Below the pieces are notes generated by a model that saw only the letters and a list, made by a program, of their open reading frames with translations, was not told where the DNA came from and made no database searches. The position numbers were made by a program, and so were the translations under genes. Below are positions 50,950 through 63,500 of a DNA stretch of 64,000 bases, piece after piece. The stretch spans positions 13,757,001-13,821,000 of the forward strand of contig NC_092566.1 of assembly GCF_037975245.1 (NCBI RefSeq). Direction: 5' to 3'. Source of the DNA: Apostichopus japonicus (Eukaryota; Echinodermata; Holothuroidea; Aspidochirotida; Stichopodidae). Position 1 is the stretch's first letter. Each line of letters opens with the position of its first letter.

Positions 50950-53079
50950 TCTAGTTCTTTTCGTTTTCGTCCTGCAGTAGATTTGAAATTTGTAGCAATT
51001 AAAATAAATTTCAGAATTTTTGACAGAGATTGCAGAACTCAGCCAATGGGTGTCTAAAGAATTTGTCCGGTTTCGATATCTTACGATTATTAAAACGCAG
51101 GCGAAAAGTCGTGCCTCTTTTACCTGCGGAAGTTAGCTAAGATTGCATCGAATGGCCCTTTAATTAGCGATCTACACAGAGCATAACTGATAAAATGTCC
51201 CCAGCTCACTCTCTCTATAAATATTCTACAAGTTTACTGAAATATGCTTATATGCCATTGTATTTAGTACACATTTATTTCGAGGGATTACTCAGAGGAA
51301 ATTGGTGGGCAAGGACAATATATTTATCAAGGATTAGCACGCAAAACATAGTGTATCTTAAATAAATTCTTTACGCGAACGAAACTCACAGATGTTGCTT
51401 TGACGATGAACCTACCCACGCAAATGAATTTACACCTAGCAGCAACGGACACGAATCCGAAGTTAGTTTGTTTTCCTTTCGCTAGCCCGTCTTAAATCTA
51501 GACACTCTAAACTGTATAATTGTAAGGCGGTATAAGGTTGGCTATTTTAAGGCTTGTGACGTTGCACCAGTGATGACGTCAGAGAAACCTGCAGGGATCT
51601 CTCTTTAATTGACGTTGTAAAAAAAACGAGATGCAGACAGACAAAAGGATACTAGATATACTTTGCGGACTCTCTAAAATAAAATAAAAAACAACGGTGA
51701 AATATCAGCCACATCTGTTGTGATGACATTCATCGCTAACTGTACGGCTTTACATGAGAGATGGGTTCGGGAGATGCTCAAAGCAAACCCGGGGAGTATG
51801 AAGAGAATTTGAACCAACATCAACACAGCCGTGACCAGTTAGCTGAAAATAACTCTCGTATCTATATCATATTTACTATTATATGTGAAGAGGAAACACG
51901 TACCGCAATCAGGCATAGCAAAATGGTACTGATATATACAGAATGTCAATCGAATACACATTGGCATATATATATTTATATTTTAATTAATGATACATTG
52001 CAGGTGTACTCCGTCTGAAGGGATAAAAGCAGTCGCGTCAGAAGCTATCATAAAGTGACAGGGGAAAAACGAGTCGGATTTGGGGGTTCCCCAGAACAGC
52101 TTTAGTGTTGTATGTGTTGTACGGTAGCCTAGATGGGACATTGGAAATTTCATCTTTTCATAAAAGTCGACTATTCCGTCTCCTATGAGCTATATGAGAC
52201 TCTATGTTGGTATCAATGCGTAAAGCATTTTTTAAAGCAATATAGCAGTGTGTATATGGTGTGTGTTTGGGGAGGGGGGGGGAGGGTGAAGGCTGCAAAT
52301 TATCAGATTTGCCAAAAACACAGCAAAACTGGATGAAATTCTGGAAAAGTGAGACCTAGTTTGCTAATACATCTAAATTATTGAGTTTTGTCAAAATACT
52401 TACATCTTCACTTTAGGGGACCAGACTTGAAAAGGAGCAAGTTGCTTTAAACAGTGGGATCGGTGCCAAACCTCACCACCCTCCAAATCATTATATTCAA
52501 AAAGGCCCTAATAGAGGGTCCAGCTGAATGATCTAACACTGTCCTTTCTCGAGAGCATCCCTGCATGGTTAAAAAAAGCGAGGAGTAGAAAGCTTCCAAA
52601 ATTTGTGGTGGTAGTGTTCCTTTACGACTATTTTTGAAAAATTGTTGCGAATGGCAATGGGCTATTTACTCACCCCCCCCCGTCCCACAATCCGCTGCCC
52701 AGGCAAACGAGTTGAGTATAGTTTCTTCTTACTCTTCTAGCAGAATTAGACCTACACTGAGACCTAACTTTGTATTGTTGTCAAAAATGTCAGATACTGG
52801 AATGAAAAGTATGGTTAGAGCACCAAATTCTGATCAAATTTAAAGACATATTAGTCGCTGATCACTTGTTTTATTAAGTTTTGCACTATTTGAGTGATCC
52901 GAAATTGAAAACTCGAACTGATTCCTGTAAAATGAAAATATGTTTTGCCTCATTTCATGAGCTGGTATCTTTCGCATTGGTGAAAAACTTTTATTATAAT
53001 TCCCGTCTCTATGGAGATCAACAAGGACACTTTTTATAGTATTCTCTTAAAACACATGAGCGATTAAAACAGGAAACAG

Positions 53080-53460
53080 GAACACACAAAAAAAAGTTTC
53101 TGTAATAGTTCTATAGCAAGTGAGGTTTTAAAATATGCTTAAATTCTGGAATGCTTCTTTAAGCCTTCAGAGATGACGACACATCATCCTTATCATGTTC
53201 TTTTAACTTCATATAAAGAACAGAGCCCCCCCCCCCTCCCCCATTCGATCACATTCAACACAACTTGTCCTGGACACATTTGTACCACATTGCAAAACAT
53301 GAGTTGCATGTGATGCATCTGAGGAACTGACCTAATGGTATGTGCATTAGACTACATAGTTCATATTTTTGCATGTGCAAACACAATGCCACTGATACTT
53401 TCGATTGGACAGGTGTTTGTGGAACACACAGAATACTATCAAATTGACTGAACTTCCTCT
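53080..53460 (+). repeat. Interspersed repeat, copy 1
   Basis: Resembles 63120-63500 in the same orientation. Shared landmarks are CTTAAATTCTGGAATGCTTC then TTTAAG, and CTGACCTAATGGTATGTGCA then TTA. The copies have clearly diverged. A weaker third copy is near 33085-33120 (CCTAGTGGTCTGAACATTAT). Family unknown; non-coding. Confidence 0.55.
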
Positions 53461-54029
53461 GATTTGAAAATCCTATAGCAAGTTACAACGATTTTTACAT
53501 AAAAAGGGAATTATCGCCTTTGTTGACATTGTAGGCCAACGACAAAGCAGTTTCGCGAAATCGTCCGCCAATTCATAACCAAAAAACGAGGCCAACTGCG
53601 TGAGTTCCCGTGTTGGTAGTCGCATTTTGTCTGTTGGCAGCTTACGATGTAATAACAAATCATTACTTTCCTATAGAAAATAATGAAAGCTGTGAGAAAA
53701 ACAAATGTTTTCTGATATGCATTGTATCTAGTCAGCTGCCGCATGGGGGTAAAGTTTATAATCATGAGAAGATACTCGCTTTGCTTTTATATTTAGATTG
53801 CTTTTGCAATGACACAATACTCTTCACTCAAGTTGCTGCTTCAGTACTCTGTATAGGCGTGTTACAAGAAACATTGTAGCTAATTTGTAGCCCTGAAACT
53901 CCCAAGGTTTTAAAACAACTTTACGTGTGTCTAAGATCGTGCTATCATACCCTTGTATGTTTTCGTAATGTATTCTTCAGATTGAGTATAACTGTATGTA
54001 ATTAAAGTGATCGTCACGACATGCACGCT

Positions 54030-54077
54030 TATAACGCTCATCGTTACCGTGCATGCACGCTCATCGTTACCGTGATG
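54030..54077 (+). repeat. 23-bp tandem duplication
   Basis: ACGCTCATCGTTACCGTG is repeated with a GCATGC spacer, just downstream of exon A on the intron side. Short CATCTCCCAC repeats lie near 54140-54170. Confidence 0.75.
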
Positions 54078-54307
54078 ATACAGTGACAAACATATATGAT
54101 CCAGTAAATAAAGTACTTTATTAGCACAATTACCATACCCGCCATCTCCCACCATCTCCCACCATCTTCTAGGGCACAACACTACAAGGTTTAGCGTAAG
54201 TTTCATAGCATGGTTTTGATGTAGTTAACGCAATACTTTAGAAAAAACGAACCACTTCTACACGGTCAGATGAATAGCGTTTATGAGAAGAACATACAGT
54301 GACTCAC

Positions 54308-54524
54308 GTGGTTGTACCTTAACGATTTCCGATCGGCATAGGGATCTATTGGATGCGCCACCATACCCTTTGATGACACGTCTCCGGGATAACGCAGGAG
54401 ATTTGCGTGGCGGTATAATTGCTGTAGTGGACTCTGAGTGTTGCAGTGGCCTACCCCAGGATGGACAACAACAACACGTGTGGTAGAGTTTGTCAACAAA
54501 AGTTGACAGTTTTCCGTCCATGTC
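54308..54524 (-). CDS. Synaptotagmin-15/17-like gene, exon A (N-terminus)
   Basis: First coding exon found for a tandem-C2 protein on the minus strand. A CAG acceptor precedes position 54524 and a GTGAGT donor lies at 54302-54307. The ATG at 54519-54521 is three bases after the acceptor and opens 71 codons, ending in phase 1 with a single C. This fits exon B, which begins with AA and completes a Gln codon (C|AA). The protein starts MDGKLSTFVDKLYHT and has four consecutive Cys at residues 16-19. No hydrophobic transmembrane stretch is visible. Syt17 (B/K) also has an N-terminal Cys cluster instead of a long transmembrane helix, so membrane attachment by palmitoylation is a reasonable inference. 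The start is not certain: the acceptor implies an upstream exon, which could be 5' UTR or could extend the protein. Assignment rests on the phase match, the Cys cluster and splice-site quality, not on strong sequence similarity. Confidence 0.55.
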
Positions 54525-55969
54525 CTGGTGAAAGAAAACCGTATAGATTAGAACAAGAAAATTCTTTCACAAAGGCTTTCTTCTTGTCATACTTTTAGTA
54601 AATTTTCGAACAAATCTAATTGGAGTACATTTCTATAACTAAAAATGTTAGCCATGCTCGACATTCAGTTCCATCTTAAGCTTCTTCGTAGAATTGAAAC
54701 TGATAGAGAAAATACTTACTAATTGTGCAATTACCGACGAAAATAATAATTGCCTAGACGTAATTGAAATCTAATCCGACATTTTAAATGCTCAAGTTAC
54801 ACGACTTGATCGATGGGTGCTGGCAAGATTTATTTCAGTAGATAAATAAATGTTTGATATCCCTTTTCGTCGTTAGACGACAAACTGCTGCAATGAAGTA
54901 ATTGCTTTTTATACTTAAAATGTCCTCTTAACATTACATTCAAACAGTTCTGGCCACCGTTATCTCACGTTCAAGCATACAACGTTAAACCGTGCGCGCG
55001 TCGTTGACATTTTCTTAAGTACAGCGGTTATACTCATAAAAATCGGCGTAATAACTTGATATATCAATTTGACGGTCTTTACTCTATACAATATTATCAC
55101 TATGCTACATCGCATCCATTAATGGTAATGTATACAAAGTGAAAGCTAATAAAGCGGTATTAGCCCAATCCGAGCACTTTTTTAATGTAAGTTCTTAGGA
55201 TGCCAGTATAAAAATTATCAGTTTAGATCTGAAACAAACGTTCTATAACACTTTTATGATGTTGTGAATATGTAATGAGCTATAACTATGCTGATATGAT
55301 GAAAACAATTTACCACACAAGTTTAATTCATTTCATTGAATTATTGAAATTATTCAAGATTGCAATGTTGTTAATAGCATGACTCATGCATCATAAGAAA
55401 GCTATCCGTACTGAACTGTGCCAGTTTTCTTATACGGTCAATCAGGTAGTTGCTATGGAACAACTCGATCCCTGTGTCAATCACCTTCCTTGCTAACCGT
55501 GTTTTGAAAGTGTTGAAAGGTCTGCGGAATCAAACTAGATATTTTGCCTGTGTAGGTACGTCATCTAACAATCAATATACTTTGTAACATAGTTAATATT
55601 AAGGGCTGCTTGTTTCTTTCCTGTAGCTAATAGAAAATAATTATTCCAAAGAGTCATTTCTGGACTGCAATTTGTACTGTGTATACCAAAGAAAGCATGA
55701 TGAAAAGGGGGGGGGGGGGTTGAGATGGAGGTTATTGAATCAATGCCCCAACTGTAGAAAACTGTTACTTTAAAGCTAAAATGACAGAGAATTGAAATGC
55801 ATGTTTCCAATTTTCCAGGTTTTTAAGATTTTTGTAGGAATGCTCATTCGTTCATGGTTCATAACACATAGTACAATCCAGATTGAAACGAATACTGTTG
55901 TCATGGAAACGGCTGCCATAAGTTTGGATCTGTAACTCAATTGACAGGGGCGGTTCCCGACTTTCAAGA

Positions 55970-56756
55970 TGTTTGAACGTCTCCATGTACTAACCCAAAA
56001 CATCTGCCTCTGTGATATACTTAACCATGTAAAAGCATGACAAAGTCTCCATATACTAACCTAAACCATATGCCTCTCTGATATACTAAACCAAGCAAAA
56101 GCATGACAAAGTCTTACTAACCTTAACCATCTGCCTCTCTGATATACTAAACCAAGTAAAAGCTTGACAAAGTGTCCATATTCTAACCTTAACCATCTGC
56201 CTCTCTGATATACTAAACCAAGTAAAAGCTTGACAAAGTTTCCATATACCAACCTTAACCATCTGCCTCTCTGATATACTTAACCAAGTAAAAGCATGAC
56301 AAAGTGTCCATATACTAAACCAAACCATATCCCTCTGTGACAAACTAAGCCAAGTAAAAACATGACAAAGTCTTCATGTACTAACCCAAACCATCTGCCT
56401 ATGTGATATACTAAACCAAGTAAAAGCTTGACAAAGTCTCCATATACTAACCCAAACCATATGCCTCTGTGATATACTAAACCATGTAAAAGCATGACAA
56501 AGTCTTCATATAATAACACTAACATATCTACCTCTGTGATGTACTAAACCAAGTAAAAGCATGACAATGTTCATATACTAACCTTAACCATGCCTCTGTG
56601 CTAAACTAAACCAAGTAAACGCATGACAAAGTCTCCATATACTAACCCAAACCATATGCCTCTGTGATATACTAAACCATGTAAAAGCATGACAAAGTCT
56701 TCATATAATAACACTAACATATCTACCTCTGTGATGTACTAAACCAAGTAAAAGTG
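55970..56756. repeat. 66-bp minisatellite array (~12 copies)
   Basis: The unit reads roughly GATATACTAAACCAAGTAAA, then AGCATGACAAAGTCTCCATA, then TACTAACCCAAACCATCTGC, then CTCTGT. Because 66 is a multiple of three, three minus-strand frames stay open as 22-residue repeats, but this looks incidental. The stretches 56437-56560 and 56633-56756 are nearly identical, so part of the array has expanded as blocks of three units (~196 bp). Confidence 0.9.
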
Positions 56757-57373
56757 TGTTGTAACGTCTTAATTTGTCTTCAGAAAGCTTATGTTAAAGG
56801 TATTTATCTACTTATATCTTGACAATCAATCAGCATGACATGTCACTCTTCAATATCATAGCTGTTTCAGAATGGACACTGTTGGCACAAATGTCCTTAA
56901 AAACTGTATGGGAATAGTGTCTTATCTTCTCCATCTCAAAATGTATAGAAAACCCTTAAAAGTAGCTCAATCAAGTAGAATATATCATAAGAAAGTTTGA
57001 CTAATTCCTCCAGGTATATACCTCCACGATGTAAAAGTGAATATGTCTCATTTTAATCCCATCAATCAGAATTTTTCCCATTTAACTTGTCACTTTGCTT
57101 TCAAATTTTGCTTATCAGTTCCCCAAAGCAAAATAAGACGAAAGCTTTACTTTGAACCTACTACGTCTTATCCACCATGATATGTTAATATCTGCACCTA
57201 AGACTGCGGGATGAAACGAATTACACTTAAGATCATAGCTGGAGGAAATGTTTCTCTTTATTTCAAGGTCGCTAAGTAATAACACATATTTCGTTATATT
57301 TTGCCTTCAAAGATTTCTTCAATCTTCGAGATCTCACGATCTGAACTCGGCAGAAATTTCCCTCAAAATTTTC

Positions 57374-57400
57374 TTTGATCCTGCTAGGCTCAAAACGTCT
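57374..57400 (+). repeat. Decayed second copy of the hammerhead-like motif
   Basis: GATCCTGCTAGGCTCAAAAC then GTCTGG, followed by ACTTAC and TTACACATTCT, parallels 48352-48400 (GATCCTGCTAGGATCGAAAC then GTCAGG, then ACTTAC, then TACACATTCT). The core GAAA has become CAAA. It lies at the edge of the 57.5-58.4 kb repeat array. Confidence 0.55.
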
Positions 57401-57439
57401 GGCCCACTTACTTTTACACATTCTCTTATAGACATGCTC

Positions 57440-58440
57440 TTTTAGTGAACTATCATCGAATGACTCGACAGACCTTTTTATAAGTCTACCAAACTCTTGA
57501 ATATCTCTGACATTCATGTCCTGACTAAGCTTGTTGTAATGTATCGACCATCCTCGAATATCATAACAGCCCTTCCATCCCTCAACCAACTCTTGAATGT
57601 GTGCTTCAACAATATGTCCACCAATTACAACCTCGTGTGTCTCGACCAACCTCTAATGTCTTGTCAGACCTCAACCAGTCTACTGAATGTGTCCTTCAAC
57701 TATATCTTCCTCTTGGATATGTGCATCAACAATGTATCTACCAATTACCAGCCTCATATCTCGAATAACATATGATGACTTGACAGACCTTCGATACCAC
57801 AACCAACCTCCTGAATGTGTAACCAACCTCTTATATTTCAGTCAACCTCTGTATGGACAGACCTTCCATGCGTCAACCAACCTCTTGAATGTGTGCATCA
57901 ACAATGTATCGACCAATTACTATGCAACCTCTCATTTGTCAGGCAACCTCTAATGTCTTAACAGACCTTTAATATACCGACCAACAACCTGAATGTCTGC
58001 ATCAACCAGACCAACCTCTTGAATGTGTGCATCAACAATGTTTCGACAAATTACCAAACTCTTAGACTTGGGCAACCTCCGTGCCTCAACCAACCTCTGG
58101 CACGTGTGCACCAATAATGTGTCTGCCAATGACCAACCTGCAATATCTCGCGCAACCTCTAATGTCTTAACATACCCTCCGTGCCTCAAACAACCTCCTA
58201 AATGTGTCCTTCAAATAGACCAACCTTGAATGAGTGCATCAACAATGTATCGACCAATTACCTTGCAACCTCTTATATGTCAGACAACCTCTAATGTCTT
58301 AACATACCTTTAGTACACCGACCAACAACCTGAATGCCTGCATCAACCAGACCAAACTCTTGAATGTGTGCATCAACAATGTTTCGACAAATTACCAAAC
58401 TCTTAAACTTGGGCAACCTCGAATCTCTTAAACAAAATCT
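57440..58440. repeat. Diverged repeat array with a ~340-bp block duplication
   Basis: Built from CAACCTCT, GAATGTGTGCATCAACAATG and GACCAATTAC motifs. The block from CAACCTCTAATGTCTTAACA at about 57947 recurs at about 58286, including ACCGACCAACAACCTGAATG and TTCGACAAATTACCAAACTC, with few changes. Confidence 0.85.
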
Positions 58441-59154
58441 TAATTTCTCGATCTTATTCCAATATAATGTAATGCAACAAAACACAACTACCAAGGAAAA
58501 TTATAATGTAGTATATGTACAAAATTCTTCCGCAATTTGCTTGGACTGCATTTTATTACGTTTCAATTTAAACCTTGGCGAAAGTACTTGTAATAGACTG
58601 TATAAATGATAACATATATGCACTGCAAAAAGCACTGATATACTAAAGAAATTGTTCACAAAGCGAATTTGTTGCATTGAATTATGTTATTTAACATTGA
58701 AAAGGTTTTTTAATATGTCATGACAGAGAATAGATAAAGAAATACAGTAAGTGCATACTGGCATCCGTCATTAACTCGTCATACCGTGTCAAATGTTTCG
58801 TTCCGACCGAGCTCACTTACGACGTCAACAATAAAGCCCCATATATGAATACACTGATTGTTTTTAGCTAGAGGCCTTGACAAGTATACTGTCCAAGCAT
58901 CTGACCCAATAGTGTGGGCATGTGCGACAGTAAGAGGCCACTACGACGTTCTGACCATGTTATCTATTTATTGAGAAACAGTTGAAAGATATTTTGTAAA
59001 TTATCAAGGATATTATATAAATTTGGCCTCCTAGTTTTGATTGCGAGGGGACGCACAGGTGGTAAGTTGCCCTTGGCAACTATTTTGTATTGAAAACTCT
59101 TCTGAATAATTTGTGAATTCATGAATGTCTTGCCTGTTGCATACAATATACACA

Positions 59155-59165
59155 ATATATATATA

Positions 59166-59220
<55 letters not shown>

Positions 59221-59267
59221 ATATATGTATATACGTATATATATATATATATTTATATATATGTATG

Positions 59268-59306
<39 letters not shown>
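59155..59306. repeat. AT microsatellite with (GA)n end
   Basis: A long (TA)n tract with scattered TG/TT interruptions, ending in (GA)n at about 59285-59306. Confidence 0.95.
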
Positions 59307-59360
59307 TAGGTTGGCGTCTATCTTGGCGCAGAGTGCTCTATGTCCATTGGACAGAGCGTA

Positions 59361-59534
59361 ATATATGTTGATACTAGATGAGACTAGTGGAACACTAGTA
59401 GTTGTTACTCGGAGTTTCACGCGTTATAGCGATCTTCAGACAACTCAGACAACTCTCAGAGTTGTCTGAAGATCGCTATAACGCGTGAAACTCCGAGTAA
59501 CAACTACTAGTGTTCCACTAGTCTCATCTAGTAT

Positions 59535-59544
<10 letters not shown>
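59361..59544. repeat. Perfect 86-bp inverted repeat with 12-nt spacer
   Basis: Arms 59361-59446 and 59459-59544 are exact reverse complements as read. The spacer is AGACAACTCTCA. Key arm motifs are GTTGATACTAGATGAG, ACTAGTAGTTGTTACTCGG, and AGTTTCACGCGTTATAGCG then ATCTTCAG. AT microsatellites lie on both sides (59155-59284 and 59541-59577). It is a fold-back structure of unassigned family, or the ends of two elements in opposite orientation. Confidence 0.9.
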
Positions 59545-59579
<35 letters not shown>

Positions 59580-60181
59580 AAGCCATCATAACAATAACTT
59601 AACAATTTACAACAGACTAAGTATTTCTTTGTAATTGGCTTCGTCAACGATTGTGCAAGAGGGTCACACTTTTTTTCATTTATAAAGAAAGTCGTTATTA
59701 GTGAAATTAAGAGAAACACAAATAAACTTGGTTAAACATTTTAATACATTGATAAGACGGTAAATTGATTTCTATAGTATAATGCTTTATGGAAATACTT
59801 TTACATTTTCTTATTATTTCATATAAATAATGTTGAGAGGGATTGGAATCGTCACTTATAAACTATGGTTAAACTTTTGACTCAAAAAGGTCAACTTAAG
59901 ATCAAGCAATCGATGTTAGCTAATAATGTAAAATTAAACAATACCTGTCCCGAATTCAAAAACTTTCTTATGAAATTCGCTTACTCGTTTTAGGAACATA
60001 TTCCCAAATGGACTTTTACAAGGTTTATATTACTTGTAGTGCAATGATCCAACACACGTATATTCAAAATGTCCAATATGTTATAAACAGTACGTATTAG
60101 TACAAAAATATAACGACTTCAATATCGTAGGTATCTACTTGTGGAATTTTACAAACCAAACCTAAAGGAATTTTAGAGATT

Positions 60182-62130
60182 ACGTACTCGCACTTTGTAT
60201 TATAGCATAGTTCTCTATGCTGGTACTCATGGTTTTTACTCGTACTTTTTATTATAATTTATAACATAGTTTTCTATGCTAATATACTCATGGTTTTTTA
60301 CTCGTACTTTGTAACAGAGTTCTCTATGCTGGTTGTCATGGTTTTCTATTCGCACTTTGTATTATAACATAGTTCTCTCTGCTGGTACTCATAGTTTTGT
60401 ACTCGTACTATGTACTATAACATAGTTCTCTATACTGGTTCTCATGGTTTTGTACTCTTACTTTGTATTATAACATATAGTTCTTTATGCTAGTACTCAT
60501 GGTTTTGTACTCGTACTTTGTATAATAACATAGTTCTTTATGCTAGTACTCATGGTTTGTACTCGTACTTTGCATTATAACATAGTTCTCTTATACTGGT
60601 TCTCATGGTTTTATACTCGTACTTTGTATTATAACATATAGTTCTCTATGCTAGTACTCATGGTTTTGTACTCGTAATTTGTATTATAACATAGTTCTCT
60701 ATGCTGGTACTCATGGTTTTGTACTCGTACTTTGTATAATAACATAGTTCTTTATGCTAGTACTCATGGTTTGTCCTCGTACTTTGTATTATAACATAGT
60801 TCTCTTATACTGGTTCTCATGGTTTTATACTCGTACTTTGTATTATAACATAAAGTTCTCTATGCTAGTATTCATGGTTTTGTACTCGTATTTGTATTAT
60901 AACATAGTTCTCTATGCTGGTACTCATGGTTTTGTACTCGTACTTTGTAATATATCATAGTTCTTTATGCTAGTACTCATGGTTTGTACTCGTACTTTGT
61001 ATTATAACATAGTTCTCTTATACTGGTTCTCATGGTTTTATACTCGTACTTTGTATTATAACATATAGTTCTCTATGCTAGTACTCATGGTTTTGTACTC
61101 GTACTTTGTATAATAACATAGTTCTTTATGCTAGTACTCATGGTTTGTACTCGTACTTTGCATTATAACATAGTTCTCTTATACTGGTTCTCATGGTTTT
61201 ATACTCGTACTTTGTAATATAACATATAGTTCTCTTATACTGGTTCTCATGGTTTTGTACTCGTAATTTGTATTATAACATAGTTCTCTATGCTGGTACT
61301 CATGGTTTTGTACTCGTACTTTGTATAATAACATAGTTCTTTATGCTAGTACTCATGGTTTGTCCTCGTACTTTGTATTATAACATAGTTCTCTTATACT
61401 GGTTCTCATGGTTTTATACTCGTACTTTGTATTATAACATAAAGTTCTCTATGCTAGTATTCATGGTTTTGTACTCGTAATTTGTATTATAACATAGTTC
61501 TCTATGCTGGTACTCATGGTTTTGTACTCGTACTTTGTAATATATCATAGTTCTTTATGCTAGTACTCATGGTTTGTACTCGTACTTTGTATTATAACAT
61601 AGTTCTCTTATACTGGTTCTCATGGTTTTATACTCGTACTTTGTATTATAACATATAGTTCTCTATGCTAGTACTCATGGTTTTGTACTCGTAATTTGTT
61701 ATATAACATAGTTCTCTATGCTGGTACTCATGGTTTTGTACTCGTACTTTGTATAATAACATAGTTCTTTATGCTAGTACTCATGGTTTGTACTCGTACT
61801 TTGTATTATAACATAGTTCTCTTATACTGGTTCTCATGGTTTTATACTCGTACTTTGTATTATAACATATAGTTCTCTATGCTGGTATTCGTGGTTTTGT
61901 ACTCGTACTTTGTATTATAACATAGTTCTCTATACTGGTTCTAATGGGTTTGTACTTGTATTTTGTATTATAACATATAGTTCTCTCTGCTGGTACTCAT
62001 GGTTTTGTACTCGTACTTTGTAATATATCATAGTTCTCTATGCTGGTATTCGTGGTTTTGTACTCGTACTTTGTAATATAACATAGTTCTCTATGCTGGT
62101 ACTCATCTTGATGGTTTTGTACTCGTATAC
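60182..62130. repeat. ~2 kb satellite: 53-bp monomers in a ~213-bp higher-order repeat
   Basis: Monomers follow TACTCATGGTTTTGTACTCG, then TACTTTGTATTATAACATAG, then TTCTCTATGCTGG. A marker variant (GGTTTTATACTCG) recurs near 60608, 60822, 61035, 61197, 61411, 61625 and 61837. Spacings are about 213 bp, with one of about 162 bp where a monomer is missing. So four monomer types (~53 bp each) form a higher-order unit that has been amplified. Both ends are more diverged than the centre. Confidence 0.9.
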
Positions 62131-63119
62131 TCATATACCAAAAGGGAAGTTGTACTCGTAATCATGTTATTATACTCGTACAGCAAGTCTGTATAGCTTA
62201 TTTTAAAATATCTTATGGCCGACCACATTAAACATTTGAGTATAGTTAGGTCACGTGACACAATGCTATCCAGACTTTTTTGTAATTCCATTTTCAAAAT
62301 TAAGCAGATCTTTCACAAATAAGACTGCTAAAAGCAAACGTGTGGCAAAGCGCTTTATTTTTGACGTAACTTTGTCTCTTGGAAATATGAATTACCCTAT
62401 AAATATAGTTGGTCGCGAGGCAACTAAAAATGAAGCCACGGCGTGATTGTAAAAATCAATTTAATGATACCGAAGCGGCGGTGAGATAAAAACTACCGAT
62501 ATATACGTCTGATGTGCAGGAAGTGCAATAAACATGAATTTCAAACCAAATAGACAGACTAAATAGGATTGTAGCTTCATATTAGTGTGAATGTTTGAAA
62601 GGATCGTATTATCAAACAAAATTGGAACGAACCATTTGTGTAAACAATCTTACTCAATATTTTGGTCTTAAAGAAAGTGCGTTTACTGATTTAATGAGGG
62701 TGGACATGCGCATACTGTAATTAAAAGAAAGTTTCATTAGCAAGACACACAGTCGTAACAAGGACAATAACCTTGGGTGTTTGAAAAACACACAATACAA
62801 AGAAAGTCGAACTTTCGTACAGTTTGTTTTCAGAAAGAAAATTCTTTTTGCAGTAAAAGTTGAAAGAGTACATTTATTATGCACAGAAGCAAAAGCGCAA
62901 ATATTCCAAAAGCAAGGACTTCTAATTTGTAGCACATTTATCTAAATGGTTATGAAAATATGACGTCAGTTTGTCATATATGCCGATAGAATTATGGGTT
63001 AAGACATAGAGCCTACGGCAATGAAAGAGATAAAGCTTAAATAAATAAAGAACAAAAAACCAGTAAATTAAAGGGTTACTAAATACAGAAGTCTTCATAT
63101 GTCATATATCTTCCCCAAA

Positions 63120-63500
63120 ATAAAAGAAAACTGACTAATAAGAAATGTTTTTAGCTATTTCGGTTCTCAGGGCATTCCCTTTAAAATCACCTAAATTCCG
63201 GGATGCTCCTTTAAAGCTAAATTTATAATAAACCTGAGGACTCAGATAAGGACTATATATTACTGTTAATCTATTGTTTTATTAAATTCTAACGTTTTCT
63301 ATATCATATGAAAAAACGGAGCACGTATGGATGCCATCCAACACTTTTTGTCCCTGACAAACTTGTAATGTAGTGTAAACATGTAATTAAAGGCTATGAC
63401 ATTTCTGATGAACTAACCTAATGGTCTGTGCATTATACTGAATAGTCTTCACACTTTAAATGAACCTCATTTGTTTGAAGGGTCTAAAGTGTTATATATA
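63120..63500 (+). repeat. Interspersed repeat, copy 2
   Basis: Landmarks matching 53080-53460 are CCTAAATTCCGGGATGCTCC then TTTAAAG, and CTAACCTAATGGTCTGTGCA then TTA. Non-coding. Confidence 0.55.

Larger units (their letters stand above)
27618..54307. other. Intron between exons A and B (~26.7 kb), host to several mobile elements
   Basis: The largest intron of the synaptotagmin-like gene, inferred from the C|AA phase match. It contains the 5.3 kb TIR element with a cargo gene (34671-39961), two TTAA MITEs, a hAT MITE, a 173-bp MITE, a Penelope-like fragment, a U2-like chimera and a hairpin. The rest (for example 27.7-29.8, 40.0-46.6 and 51.0-52.8 kb) looks like non-coding AT-rich DNA. Confidence 0.5.

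Noticed and set aside
56061-56525. Three minus-strand frames of 22-residue repeats
   Set aside because: They arise because the 66-bp minisatellite unit is divisible by three. No start context, splice sites or conservation is visible.
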